Positions 14,431 to 23,036 of a stretch of 64,000 bases of DNA are shown in pieces. The position numbers and the translations under genes were made by a program. Numbering within the stretch: position 1 is the first letter of the stretch; each line of letters starts with the position of its first letter. The stretch spans positions 2,418,001-2,482,000 of the forward strand of contig NZ_FSRL01000001.1 of NCBI RefSeq assembly GCF_900142295.1, read 5' to 3'. The notes under the pieces are model-generated. The model was given only the letters and a program-made list of their open reading frames with translations. It searched no databases and was not told where the DNA came from. Origin of the DNA: Vannielia litorea (lineage in GTDB: Bacteria; Pseudomonadota; Alphaproteobacteria; Rhodobacterales; Rhodobacteraceae).

Positions 14431-15506
14431 TCCGCCTCGAAAAACGGCCCAACCCCTCCAAGGCCTGGAGCTACTCCACCCCGCTGCTCGCCGTGCTGCT
14501 CACCATGATCTTTGGCGGGCTGCTCTTTGCCGCGCTGGGCAAGGAGCCCCTCACCGCCATCCGCACCATCTTCTACGACCCGCTCTTCGGCCAGCACGCC
14601 TTTTTCTACCGCCCGCAACTGCTGGTGAAGGCGGCGCCGCTGATCCTCATCGCCATCGGCCTCTCGCTCGGCTTCCGGGCAGGCATCTGGAATATCGGCG
14701 CCGAGGGGCAATACATCATCGGCGCGCTCTGCGGTGCAGGCGTGGGCCTTGCGTTCTACCCGACTGAATCCTTTATCATCTTTCCGCTCATGGTCCTCGC
14801 AGGCGCCCTCGGCGGCTGGGCCTGGGCGATGATCCCGGCCATCCTGAAAACCCGTTTCGGCACCAACGAGATCCTGGTCTCGCTCATGCTGGTCTATGTC
14901 GCCGAGAACCTGCTGCGCGGCATGGCGGTGGGGCTGATGAAGAACCCCGAGGGCTTCGGCTTTCCGGGCTCGCGCAACCTCGCGCAATACCCCTCCGCCA
15001 CCAGCTGGATCAACCAGAACGCAGGCCTCCACTGGGGCGTCGTCTTCGCCCTGATCGCGGTGATCTTTGCCTATGTCCTGCTGACCCGGCACATACTCGG
15101 CTTCAACATCCGCCTCGCCGGCCAGGCCCCCCGCGCCGCCCGCTTCTCGGGCGTGAACCCCACGCGGCTCGTGCTCTTCTGCCTCGGCACCTCCGGCGCT
15201 TTGGCGGGCCTTGCCGGGCTCTTCGAGGTCGCCGGCCCCTCGGGGCAGGTCACCACCGATTTCAACGCAGGCTACGGCTTCACCGCCATCATCGTGGCCT
15301 TCCTCGGCCGGCTCCACCCCCTCGGCATCCTGCTGGCAGGGCTGCTGATGGCGCTCACCTACATCGGCGGCGAAATCGCCCAGTCGCAGCTGCAACTCCC
15401 GGCCGCGGCGATCCAGCTCTTCCAGGGCATGCTGCTCTTCTTCCTCCTGGCGGTCGACCTGCTGACCAACTACCGCATCCGCCTCAAGCAGGGGGCCGCG
15501 GCATGA
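14427..15506 (+). CDS. ABC transporter permease, BMP type (first)
   Basis: A 359-residue inner-membrane permease of the BPD_transp_2 type. Hydrophobic segments occur at LLAVLLTMIFGGLLFAAL, LILIAIGLSLGF, FIIFPLMVLAGALGGWAWA, VVFALIAVIFAYVLL and GMLLFFLLAVDLL, among others. The cytoplasmic loop contains FGTNEILVSLMLVYVAENL, the expected ATPase-contact region of this family, and GFTAIIVAFLGRLHPLGILL near the C-terminus. It overlaps the ATPase gene and the following small membrane ORF by four bases each. It forms the translocation path with the second permease. Confidence 0.9.
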
Positions 15507-15781
15507 CCCACCCGCTCACCCTTGCCGCCCTCTTCCTCGCCTCTGCGGCCCTCGGGTTGGTCTGCCTCAAGTCCAACCTGCTCGTACCCAAGCTGATGGC
15601 CTTGCTCTTCCTCTTTCCCTACGGCCTGCTGATGTCCGTTATCGTGCTGACACCGGCATTCGTCACTCCGCTCCTGACCGGCCGCAAGACCGCGTATCGC
15701 GGCTGGAAACCCACGCTCGCCGCGTACTTCGGGGTGATGGCCGGGGTAAACAGCACCTTCCTCTGGCCGGGAGCCGCCTGA
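15503..15781 (+). CDS. Small membrane protein inside the purine ABC operon
   Basis: A 92-residue protein with about three membrane segments (LTLAALFLASAALGLVCL, LMALLFLFPYGLLMSVIVLT, and a C-terminal LAAYFGVMAGVNSTFLW). It overlaps the preceding permease stop by four bases and the next permease start by one base, so it is clearly translated as part of the operon. I do not recognise the family. The position between two permease genes suggests an accessory membrane component or an unrelated passenger. There is no signal of decay: codon use matches its neighbours. Confidence 0.7.
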   Translation: MTHPLTLAALFLASAALGLVCLKSNLLVPKLMALLFLFPYGLLMSVIVLTPAFVTPLLTGRKTAYRGWKPTLAAYFGVMAGVNSTFLWPGAA

Positions 15782-16713
15782 TGGACCTCTCCTCGATCAA
15801 CTGGCTCCTCCTGCTGGCCTCGCTCATGGTCGCCGCCACCCCCATCCTGCTCGCGGGCATCGGCGAGCTGGTGGTCGAAAAGGCGGGCGTGCTCAACCTT
15901 GGCGTCGAGGGCATGATGATCACCGGCGCCATCGCGGGCTTCGCCGTGGCGGTCGAGAGCGGCTCGCCCGCGCTGGGCTTTCTCGGCGCCGCCGTGGCGG
16001 GCGCGGTGCTCTCCATGCTCTTCGCCCTGCTCACCCAGTTCGCGCTGGCCAACCAGGTCGCCTCCGGCCTCGCGCTCACCCTCTTCGGGCTCGGGCTCTC
16101 TTCGCTGATGGGTCAGAGCTACGTGGGCGTCAAGCCACCCTCCACACCCAAGCTCGACATTCCCCTCCTGTCCGACATCCCGGTGCTTGGCCCCGTACTC
16201 TTCTCGCACGACCTGATGGTCTATTTCTCCATCGCGCTGGTCGCCGCCACCTGGGCCTTCCTCACCAAGACCCGCGCGGGCCTCACCCTGCGCGCCGTGG
16301 GCGAGAACCACGAGGCGGCCCATGCGCTGGGCTACAAGGTCGTCGCCATCCGCTGCGCCGCCATCGCCTTCGGCGGCGGCTGCGCAGGCCTCGGCGGCGC
16401 TTACCTCAGCCTCGTGCGCGTGCCGCAATGGACCGAAGGCATGACCTCTGGCGCCGGCTGGATCGCGCTCGCCCTCGTCGTCTTCGCCTCCTGGAAGCCC
16501 TGGCGCGTGCTGATCGGGGCCTACCTCTTCGGCGGCATCACGGTGCTGCAACTCAACCTCCAGGCCGCCGGCCTGAAGGTGCCGGTCGAGTATCTCTCGA
16601 TGTCCCCCTACATCATCACCATCATCGTGCTGGTGATCATGTCTTCCGGCCGGGGCCGCAGCGCGCTTGGCGCGCCCGCCTCGCTTGGCCGGATCTTCCA
16701 CGCCACCGGGTGA
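15781..16713 (+). CDS. ABC transporter permease, BMP type (second)
   Basis: A 310-residue inner-membrane permease paired with the one at 14427-15506. It opens with LLLLASLMVAATPILLAGIGELVVEKAGVLNLGVEGMM-type sequence, the family hallmark (GE-x-x-x-E-x-x-G-x-x-N-L-G-x-E-G at about residues 31-48). A later RAVGENHEAAHALGYKV segment is the coupling loop, followed by AFGGGCAGLGGAYLSL. Its start overlaps the stop of the small membrane ORF by one base. Forty-three bases separate it from the binding-protein gene. Substrate is inferred to be a nucleoside or purine. Confidence 0.92.
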   Translation: MDLSSINWLLLLASLMVAATPILLAGIGELVVEKAGVLNLGVEGMMITGAIAGFAVAVESGSPALGFLGAAVAGAVLSMLFALLTQFALANQVASGLALTLFGLGLSSLMGQSYVGVKPPSTPKLDIPLLSDIPVLGPVLFSHDLMVYFSIALVAATWAFLTKTRAGLTLRAVGENHEAAHALGYKVVAIRCAAIAFGGGCAGLGGAYLSLVRVPQWTEGMTSGAGWIALALVVFASWKPWRVLIGAYLFGGITVLQLNLQAAGLKVPVEYLSMSPYIITIIVLVIMSSGRGRSALGAPASLGRIFHATG

Positions 16714-16756
16714 CACAACCCGGGGCTTCACCAACCACTCAACAGGGAGCAACTCC

Positions 16757-17833
16757 ATGAAGAAAAGAACCCTCCTCAAAGGCGCCGTCGCGGCGCTGGC
16801 GCTCGCCGCCACGCCCGCACTGGCCCAGGACAAGACCAAGGTCGGTTTCGTCTACGTCGGCCCGGTGGGCGACGGCGGCTGGACCTACGAGCACGACCAG
16901 GGCCGCAAGGCGGTGGAGGCCGAGTTCGGCGACGCGGTTGAAACCGTCTACGTCGAGAGCGTTCCCGAAGGCCCCGACGCCGAGCGCGTCATCACCCAGA
17001 TGGCGCTCGACGGCGCCGACCTGATCTTCACCACCTCCTTCGGCTACATGGACCCCACGATCAACGTCGCCGCCAAGTTTCCGGACGTGAAGTTCGAGCA
17101 CGCCACCGGCTACAAGACTGCACCCAACGTCTCGGTCTACTCCGCCCGCTTCTACGAAGGCCGCGCCGTGCAGGGCACCATCGCCGGCCGGATGACCAAG
17201 TCCAACGTGATCGGCTATATCGGCTCGGTGCCGATCCCCGAGGTCGTGCGCGGCATCAACTCCGCCTACATCCACGCCAAAAAGGTCAACCCCGACGTCC
17301 AGTTCAAGATCGTCTGGGTCTTCGAGTGGTTCAACCCGGCCAAGGAGGCCGACGCCGCCAAGGTGCTGATCGAGCAGGGCGCCGACGTGATCCTGCAGCA
17401 CACCGACTCGACCGCGCCGCTCGCCGCCGCCGCCGAGGCCGGGGGCGTCATCGGCTTCGGCCAGGCCTCCGACATGGCCGAGTACAAGGACGGGCCCCGC
17501 GTCTCGTCGATCATCGACAACTGGGCGCCCTATTACATCGCCCGCACCAAGGCGGTGATGGACGGCACCTGGGAGAGCACCAACACCTGGGACGGGATCG
17601 GGCCGGGCATGGTCGGCATCGGCGAGATCACCGACAAGGTGCCCGCAGAGGTGAAGGCCGAGGCCGAGGCGCTCGCCGCCTCCATCGCCTCCGGCGAGTA
17701 CCACCCCTTCACCGGCCCGCTGAAAAAGCAGGACGGCTCCGACTGGCTCGCCGAGGGCGAAGTGGCCGATGACGGCACGCTGGCGGGGATGAACTTCTAC
17801 GTCGAAGGGCTCGAAGGCGACATCCCGCAATAA
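16757..17833 (+). CDS. BMP-family ABC transporter substrate-binding protein
   Basis: A 358-residue periplasmic binding protein. The Sec signal is MKKRTLLKGAVAALALAATP followed by ALAQ, with cleavage predicted after ALA; there is no lipobox. The mature start KTKVGFVYVGPVGDGGWTYE and the motifs TTSFGYMDPT and VPIPEVVRGINS mark the BMP/PnrA family, which binds purine nucleosides. The ATG at 16757 has GGGAG about eight bases upstream. It lies 43 bases after the second permease and is followed by a clear intrinsic terminator, so it closes the xdhABC-transporter operon. Confidence 0.92.
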   Translation: MKKRTLLKGAVAALALAATPALAQDKTKVGFVYVGPVGDGGWTYEHDQGRKAVEAEFGDAVETVYVESVPEGPDAERVITQMALDGADLIFTTSFGYMDPTINVAAKFPDVKFEHATGYKTAPNVSVYSARFYEGRAVQGTIAGRMTKSNVIGYIGSVPIPEVVRGINSAYIHAKKVNPDVQFKIVWVFEWFNPAKEADAAKVLIEQGADVILQHTDSTAPLAAAAEAGGVIGFGQASDMAEYKDGPRVSSIIDNWAPYYIARTKAVMDGTWESTNTWDGIGPGMVGIGEITDKVPAEVKAEAEALAASIASGEYHPFTGPLKKQDGSDWLAEGEVADDGTLAGMNFYVEGLEGDIPQ

Positions 17834-17855
17834 GCGGCACCCCATCCACCCTCAA

Positions 17856-17886
17856 AGGCCCCGCCCCACCCGGCGGGGCCTTTTTC
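17856..17886 (+). terminator. Intrinsic terminator of the purine operon
   Basis: A perfect 10-base-pair stem, AGGCCCCGCC (17856-17865) with GGCGGGGCCT (17872-17881), closes a six-base loop and is followed by a run of T (17881-17885). It sits 22 bases after the stop of the binding-protein gene. Confidence 0.9.
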
Positions 17887-17980
17887 ATCGGCGAAGCAAA
17901 CTCCCGCGATCGGCGACGGAACGAAGGGACTCCGGCGTTACATTCATGTATTCTTATATATGCAACTGATGGAGACCACC

Positions 17981-18454
17981 ATGAAACCCATTGCGTCCAC
18001 CGCCCTCGCGCTCGTTCTCGGCCTCGCCCTGCCGCTCGCGGCACAGCCCGCCAGCCCCGGAGCCCACTTCATCGAGAACTGGGATGCCGATGGCGACGGC
18101 AAGGTGTCGCTCGCCGAAGCCAGCGAAAAGCGCGCCGACCTCTTCACCATGTTCGACCAGGACGAGGACGATGTCCTGTCTTCCGGCGAATACGACGCCT
18201 TCGACGAGACCCGCGCCGAGGATCTGGCCAACAACGCCGAGGCGCATGGTGGCATGGGCAAGGGAAAGGGCGCAGGCCAGGGCGTTGACCTGGGCGATCA
18301 TGTCCGCTCGTTGGACCGTGGCTTTGCCGACGCCGATGGCGACGGCACGGTGAGCCGTGCCGAGTTCGAAGGCATCTCCGCCACATGGTTCGCCCAGCGC
18401 GACCGTGATGGAGATGGCTACATCACGACGGCAGACTTCGGCCCCCGGGGCTGA
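17981..18454 (+). CDS. EF-hand calcium-binding protein, exported
   Basis: A 157-residue protein with a Sec signal (MKPIASTALALVLGLALPLA, cleaved near AQP) and four EF-hand loops: DADGDGKVSLAE, DQDEDDVLSSGE, DADGDGTVSRAE and DRDGDGYITTAD. Loops 1, 3 and 4 match the DxDxDG consensus; loop 2 has Asp instead of Gly at position 6 and may bind more weakly. A Gly-Lys-rich linker (GGMGKGKGAGQG) joins the two pairs. I chose the ATG at 17981 over the one at 17960 because GGAG lies six bases upstream. Likely periplasmic Ca2+ binding or sensing; partner unknown. Stands alone between two terminator-like hairpins. Confidence 0.85.
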   Translation: MKPIASTALALVLGLALPLAAQPASPGAHFIENWDADGDGKVSLAEASEKRADLFTMFDQDEDDVLSSGEYDAFDETRAEDLANNAEAHGGMGKGKGAGQGVDLGDHVRSLDRGFADADGDGTVSRAEFEGISATWFAQRDRDGDGYITTADFGPRG

Positions 18455-18465
18455 TCCTGCCATGG

Positions 18466-18495
18466 CGCCCGCCTCCCCGGTCTTGGGGGCGGGCG
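18466..18495. terminator. Bidirectional terminator-like hairpin
   Basis: CGCCCGCC (18466-18473) pairs with GGCGGGCG (18488-18495), with CCC/GGG extending inward past one bulge and a short loop. It lies between the convergent EF-hand gene and rpe. There is no T-run on either strand, so termination efficiency is uncertain. Confidence 0.6.
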
Positions 18496-18502
18496 ACCTG
18501 CT

Positions 18503-19183
18503 TCAGCCTTGCGCCGCGGCCCGGATCGCCCGGATGTTGGCGCCGTAGGGCGCCGGGTCGGCGACCGAGCCGCCCTTGAACACCGCCGAGCCCGCCACCA
18601 GCACATCGGCCCCGGCTGCCGCCACCAGCGGCGCGGTCTTCGGGTCCACCCCGCCGTCGATCTCGATATGGATCTCGCGGTCGCCGATCATCTCGCGCAG
18701 GGCGCGGATCTTGTCGCCCATGTCGATGAACTTCTGCCCGCCGAAGCCCGGGTTCACCGTCATCACGCAGACCAGGTCGACGAGGCCGAGCACGTCGCGC
18801 ACCGCCTCCGCAGGCGTGCCCGGGTTCAGCGCCACGCCGGGGCGCATGCCGGCGGCGCGAATGGCCTGAAGGGTGCGGTGAACGTGCGGCCCGGCCTCGA
18901 CATGGGCGGTCAGCACATCGGCGCCCGCCTCCGCGAAGGCGTCGATATAGGGGTCCACCGGGGCGATCATCAGGTGCACGTCCATCACGCCCTTGATATG
19001 CGGGCGCAGCGCCTTGCACATCGCGGGCCCCAAGGTGAGGTTCGGCACGAAATGCCCGTCCATCACGTCCACGTGGATCCAGTCGGCCCCCTGCGCCTCC
19101 GCCGCCTCGCACTCCGCCCCGAAGGCGGCAAAATCGGCGGCGAGGATCGAGGGGGCGATCTTGATCGAACGGTCGAAGGGCAT
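18503..19183 (-). CDS. rpe: Ribulose-phosphate 3-epimerase
   Basis: A 226-residue TIM-barrel enzyme interconverting ribulose 5-phosphate and xylulose 5-phosphate in the pentose phosphate (and, where present, Calvin) pathway. Motifs: IAPSILAADFAAF at strand 1, WIHVDVMDGHFVPNLT (metal-binding His and catalytic Asp), DVHLMI, MTVNPGFGGQKFI and HIEIDGGVDPKTAP with the second catalytic Asp. Length is typical. It is divergent from deoC across 173 bases, which contain an operator-like repeat, and convergent with the EF-hand gene. Confidence 0.96.
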   Translation of the reverse strand: MPFDRSIKIAPSILAADFAAFGAECEAAEAQGADWIHVDVMDGHFVPNLTLGPAMCKALRPHIKGVMDVHLMIAPVDPYIDAFAEAGADVLTAHVEAGPHVHRTLQAIRAAGMRPGVALNPGTPAEAVRDVLGLVDLVCVMTVNPGFGGQKFIDMGDKIRALREMIGDREIHIEIDGGVDPKTAPLVAAAGADVLVAGSAVFKGGSVADPAPYGANIRAIRAAAQG

Positions 19184-19277
19184 GGGCAGGGCTCCGGTTG
19201 GGTCGCGCAGGGGTTACCGCCCTCCCCGGCGCAACGCAAGCCGGGCGGGCACGGCCGCAGACCGCCCTTGCCCCATA

Positions 19278-19295
19278 TTTGACCATCTGGTAAAA
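19278..19295. promoter_or_regulatory. Operator-like inverted repeat between rpe and deoC
   Basis: TTTGACCA (19278-19285), two bases, then TGGTAAAA (19288-19295): the half-sites match at seven of eight positions. The TGGT/ACCA inverted pattern resembles sites for GntR-family (FCD) regulators. It lies 62 bases upstream of the deoC start. No regulator gene is adjacent, so the cognate protein is unknown. Confidence 0.4.
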
Positions 19296-19356
19296 ATCGC
19301 CCCCGTGGACAACCCCGCCACCCCATGCCACGCTTTCCCCCGAGGAGGCCCCGCCC

Positions 19357-20367
19357 GTGTCTGACAAGCCCGTGACCACCAAGGCCGAAAGCGCCACCGC
19401 CAAGGCCCAGCTGCCGCAGCTCACCCTCGCCCGCAATCCGGGGATGGAGCTCGACATGGACTGGGTCATGCGGGCCCAGGCCAACACCTCCGCCATCGAG
19501 CGCCGCGCCGCCACCCTGCCGGGCCGCCGCTCGGTCAAGAAGGCCTTCCAGGCCGCGTGGCTCTGCAAGGCGATCACCCTCATCGACCTCACCACGCTGG
19601 CCGGGGACGACACCGAGGGCCGTGTCCGCCGCCTCTGCGCCAAGGCCCGCCAGCCGGTGCGGCCTGACCTTCTGAAGGCGCTCGGCATGGAGGGCATCAC
19701 AACCGGGGCCGTCTGCGTCTATCACGACATGGTGCCCACCGCCGTCGCGGCGCTCCGTGGCTCCAACATCCCCGTCGCCGCCGTCTCCACCGGCTTCCCG
19801 GCCGGGCTCTCCCCCTTTCACCTCCGCCTCGCCGAGATCGAGGAGAGCGTGAAGGCCGGGGCCGATGAGATCGACATCGTCATCTCCCGCCGTCACGTGC
19901 TCACCGGCAACTGGCAGGCACTCTACGACGAGATGCGCGCCTTCCGCGCCGCCTGCGGCCCGGCCCACGTCAAGGCGATCCTCGCCACCGGCGAGCTGGG
20001 CACATTGCAAAACACCGCCCGCGCCTCGCTGATCTGCATGATGGCCGGCGCCGACTTCATCAAGACATCGACCGGCAAGGAGAGCGTCAACGCCACCCTG
20101 CCCGTGAGCCTCGTGATGATCCGCGCCATCCGCGACTACTTCGAGGCCACAGGCCACCGCGTCGGCTACAAGCCCGCCGGCGGCATCTCCAAGGCCAAGG
20201 ACGCGCTGCTTTACCTCGCACTCCTCAAGGACGAGCTCGGCCCCCGGTGGGTCCAGCCCGACCTCTTCCGCTTCGGCGCCTCCTCGCTGCTGGGCGACAT
20301 CGAGCGCCAACTCGAACACCACGTCTCCGGCGCCTACTCGGCGTCCTACCGGCACGCGATAGGATGA
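19357..20367 (+). CDS. deoC: Deoxyribose-phosphate aldolase
   Basis: A 336-residue class I aldolase splitting 2-deoxyribose 5-phosphate into glyceraldehyde 3-phosphate and acetaldehyde. The Schiff-base Lys lies in DFIKTSTGKES; the second active-site Lys in HVKAILATGELG; KPAGGISKAKDA forms the phosphate-binding end. It is longer than the E. coli enzyme (259) by an N-terminal extension of about 60 residues, as in the longer animal-type DeoC proteins. The start is GTG at 19357 with GAGGAGG about eight bases upstream. Acetaldehyde made here could be oxidised by the ALDH encoded next on the same strand. Confidence 0.93.
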   Translation: MSDKPVTTKAESATAKAQLPQLTLARNPGMELDMDWVMRAQANTSAIERRAATLPGRRSVKKAFQAAWLCKAITLIDLTTLAGDDTEGRVRRLCAKARQPVRPDLLKALGMEGITTGAVCVYHDMVPTAVAALRGSNIPVAAVSTGFPAGLSPFHLRLAEIEESVKAGADEIDIVISRRHVLTGNWQALYDEMRAFRAACGPAHVKAILATGELGTLQNTARASLICMMAGADFIKTSTGKESVNATLPVSLVMIRAIRDYFEATGHRVGYKPAGGISKAKDALLYLALLKDELGPRWVQPDLFRFGASSLLGDIERQLEHHVSGAYSASYRHAIG

Positions 20368-20392
20368 CCCGACCGTTGCCACATGGAACGAG

Positions 20393-20559
20393 GGCAGCGC
20401 CCGTCCCGCACGGGGCAGCCCTGAACAACGCGGCACCTCGCCGTCTCGCACAGCACATCCGCAGGGAACAGGCGTCGACGAAGCGCCCGCCCCATCACGC
20501 CGCAGGCGTGCCTTTGGCACGACGGGGGGCGGGACGGGCGCTGCCCGGCGGTGCCGGGC
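20393..20559. repeat. Structured intergenic element with a 17-base inverted repeat
   Basis: A perfect 17-base inverted repeat (left arm GGCAGCGCCCGTCCCGC, 20393-20409; right arm 20529-20545) encloses 119 bases. A second perfect hairpin, GCCCGGC-GGT-GCCGGGC, spans 20543-20559, and smaller ones (CGCC-GCA-GGCG, GTGCC-TTT-GGCAC) lie inside. No ORF is convincing in the 229-base deoC to ALDH gap. Looks like a dispersed chromosomal repeat; no second copy is in this window. Confidence 0.6.
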
Positions 20560-20596
20560 TGGGTGCCAAAGCTCAAACGATGCGATCGGAAACGAA

Positions 20597-22960
20597 ATGA
20601 ACGTCCCCGAAATCTTCGACACCCTCGCCTACGGCCCCGCCCCGGAGTCCGCCTCCGAGGCCCAGGCCTGGCTGGAAAAGCACAACCGCAAGTTCGGCCA
20701 CTTCATCGACGGCGCCTTCACCAAGCCCGCCAAGGGGTTCGACACCCGCAACCCCGCCACCGGCACGCATCTCGCCACCCTCACCCAGGGCACCGCCAAG
20801 GACGTGGAGCAGGCCGTCAAATCCGCCCGCAAGGCCCACCCCAAGTGGGCCGCCCTCTCCGGCCACCAGCGCGCCAAGTACCTCTACGCCCTCGCCCGCC
20901 TGCTACAAAAGCACTCCCGCCTCTTCGCCGTCCTCGAGACCCTCGACAACGGTAAACCCATCCGCGAGTCGCGCGACATCGACATCCCCCTCGCCCAGCG
21001 CCACTTCTACTACCACGCAGGCCACGCCCAACTCGCCCCCACCGAGCTGCTCGACCGTGCCCCCCTCGGGGTCGCCGGCCAGATCATCCCGTGGAACTTT
21101 CCGCTGCTGATGCTCGCCTGGAAGGTCGCGCCCGCGCTGGCCATGGGCAACACCGTGGTGCTGAAACCCGCCGAATATACCTCGCTCACCGCCCTGCTCT
21201 TCGCCGAGATCAGCCAGGAGGCGGGGCTGCCGCCGGGGGTGCTCAACGTCGTCACCGGCGACGGCGCCACCGGCGAGGCCCTTGTGGCCTCCGATGTCGA
21301 CAAGCTCGCCTTCACCGGCTCCACCGCCGTTGGCCGCCGCATCCGCGAGGCCACCGCGGGCCGGGGCATCCCGCTCACCCTCGAGCTGGGCGGCAAGAGC
21401 CCCTACATCGTCTTCGAGGATGCCGACATCGATAGCGCCGTCGAAGGCCTCGTCGATGCCATCTGGTTCAACCAGGGCCAGGTCTGCTGCGCCGGCTCCC
21501 GCCTGCTGGTACAGGAGGGCATCGCAGAGGCCTTCCACGCCAAGCTGAAGGCCCGGATGGACGGCCTCCGCATCGGCGACCCGCTCGACAAATGCATCGA
21601 CGTGGGCGCCGTGGTCGACCCGGTCCAGCTGAAGACCATCACCGAGATGGTCGCCGCCAACACCGAGGGCGAGACCTACGTGGCGCAAACCGACTGCCCG
21701 CCCGAATCCAGCGGGGGCTGCTTCTACCCGCCCACCCTCATCACCGGCCTCGCCCCCTCCTCCACCCTGATGCAGGAAGAGATCTTCGGCCCCGTCCTCG
21801 TCAGCTGCACCTTCCGCACCCCCGACGAAGCCATCCAGCTGGCCAACAACACCCGCTACGGCCTTGCCGCCACCCTCTGGTCCGAAAACATCAACCTCGC
21901 CCTTCACGTCGCCCCGCAACTGGCCGCAGGCGTGGTCTGGGTCAATGGCACCAACATGTTCGACGCCGCCGCCGGCTTCGGCGGGGTCCGCGAGTCCGGC
22001 TTCGGCCGCGAGGGCGGATGGGAGGGGCTGCTGGCCTACTCCAGGCCCGCCAAGGCCCCCAGGAAAGCCGCCAGCCCGCAAGCCTTCCAGGGCGCCTCCA
22101 ATGCGTCCCTTCGGGGCGACGGCGCCCCCGCCGACCCGCTCGACCGCACAGCCAAGCTCTACATCGGCGGCAAGCAGGCCCGGCCCGACTCGGGCTATTC
22201 CACCGCCATCCACGGCCCCAAGGGCGAGCTGCTCGGCCACGTCGGCACCGGCTCCCGCAAGGATATCCGCAACGCCGTCGAGGCCGCGGCCGGCGCGAAG
22301 GGCTGGGCAAAGTCCTCCGCCCACCTGCGCGCCCAGATCCTCTTCTACCTGGCCGAAAACCTCTCGGCCCGCGCGCCGGAGTTCGCCGCCCGCATCAAGG
22401 CCCTCACCGGCAAATCCGGCAGTGCCGAGGTCGAGGCCGCCATCTCCCGCCTCTTCGCCTATGCTGCCTGGTGCGACAAGCTCGACGGCGCCGCCAAGCC
22501 CGTCCCCCTGCGCGGCGTGGCGCTGGCCCTCAACGAGCCCTGCGGCGTGATCGGCGCGCTCTGCTCGCCCGCCCAGCCGCTCCTCGGCCTGGTCTCCGCC
22601 ATCGGCCCCGCCGTGGCCATGGGCAACCGCATCGTCGCCTGCCCCTCCGAGCCCTTCCCGCTGGTGGCGACCGACTTCTACCAGCTGCTCGACACCTCCG
22701 ATGTGCCCGCAGGCGTGGTCAACATCGTCACCGGCCCCCATGCCGACCTCGCCAGGACCCTCTCCGAGCACATGGAGGTCGATAGCGTCTGGAACTTCTC
22801 CTCTCCCGACCTCACGGCGCAGATCGAGAAGGCCGCCGCGGGCAACCTCAAGCGCAGCCTCGCCCTCTTCCCCGATTGGACCGACCCGGCCACCGAAGGC
22901 CGCGAGATGCTGGCCGCCGCCACCGAGATCAAGACGGTCTGGATTCCCTACGGCGTCTGA
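20597..22960 (+). CDS. Aldehyde dehydrogenase, two-domain ALDH16 type
   Basis: A 787-residue fusion. Residues about 40-490 form a full ALDH domain: cofactor motif IIPWNFPLLMLAWKVAPAL, catalytic base Glu263 in LELGGKSPY, catalytic Cys297 in GQVCCAGSR and EEIFGPVLVS. Residues about 515-787 repeat only the first part of an ALDH fold (GVIGALCSPAQPLLGLVSAI, GVVNIVTGPHADLA) and have no catalytic Cys/Glu region. This is the ALDH16 family layout, known in bacteria and animals. Expected activity is NAD(P)+-dependent aldehyde oxidation. Following deoC suggests acetaldehyde from deoxyribose as substrate; that is inference. A strong palindrome lies 19 bases after the stop. Confidence 0.88.
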   Translation: MNVPEIFDTLAYGPAPESASEAQAWLEKHNRKFGHFIDGAFTKPAKGFDTRNPATGTHLATLTQGTAKDVEQAVKSARKAHPKWAALSGHQRAKYLYALARLLQKHSRLFAVLETLDNGKPIRESRDIDIPLAQRHFYYHAGHAQLAPTELLDRAPLGVAGQIIPWNFPLLMLAWKVAPALAMGNTVVLKPAEYTSLTALLFAEISQEAGLPPGVLNVVTGDGATGEALVASDVDKLAFTGSTAVGRRIREATAGRGIPLTLELGGKSPYIVFEDADIDSAVEGLVDAIWFNQGQVCCAGSRLLVQEGIAEAFHAKLKARMDGLRIGDPLDKCIDVGAVVDPVQLKTITEMVAANTEGETYVAQTDCPPESSGGCFYPPTLITGLAPSSTLMQEEIFGPVLVSCTFRTPDEAIQLANNTRYGLAATLWSENINLALHVAPQLAAGVVWVNGTNMFDAAAGFGGVRESGFGREGGWEGLLAYSRPAKAPRKAASPQAFQGASNASLRGDGAPADPLDRTAKLYIGGKQARPDSGYSTAIHGPKGELLGHVGTGSRKDIRNAVEAAAGAKGWAKSSAHLRAQILFYLAENLSARAPEFAARIKALTGKSGSAEVEAAISRLFAYAAWCDKLDGAAKPVPLRGVALALNEPCGVIGALCSPAQPLLGLVSAIGPAVAMGNRIVACPSEPFPLVATDFYQLLDTSDVPAGVVNIVTGPHADLARTLSEHMEVDSVWNFSSPDLTAQIEKAAAGNLKRSLALFPDWTDPATEGREMLAAATEIKTVWIPYGV

Positions 22961-22979
22961 CCCGCCTCCCGCCACCGTC

Positions 22980-23002
22980 ATCCTCGGGCTCGGCCCGAGG
23001 AT
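22980..23002. repeat. Palindrome ATCCTCGGGC-TCG-GCCCGAGGAT
   Basis: Perfect 10-base arms (22980-22989 and 22993-23002) around a three-base loop, 19 bases downstream of the ALDH16-type gene. The sequence matches a palindrome type often scattered between alphaproteobacterial genes. It may stabilise or end the deoC-ALDH transcript; there is no T-run. Confidence 0.7.
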
Positions 23003-23036
23003 CACCCACCGCGCGCGCCATTAACCTCTCGCCGTC

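Noticed and set aside
22081..22960. Second ALDH domain as a separate truncated pseudogene
   Set aside because: The frame is continuous with the first domain, and a shortened non-catalytic second domain is the normal layout of ALDH16 proteins.
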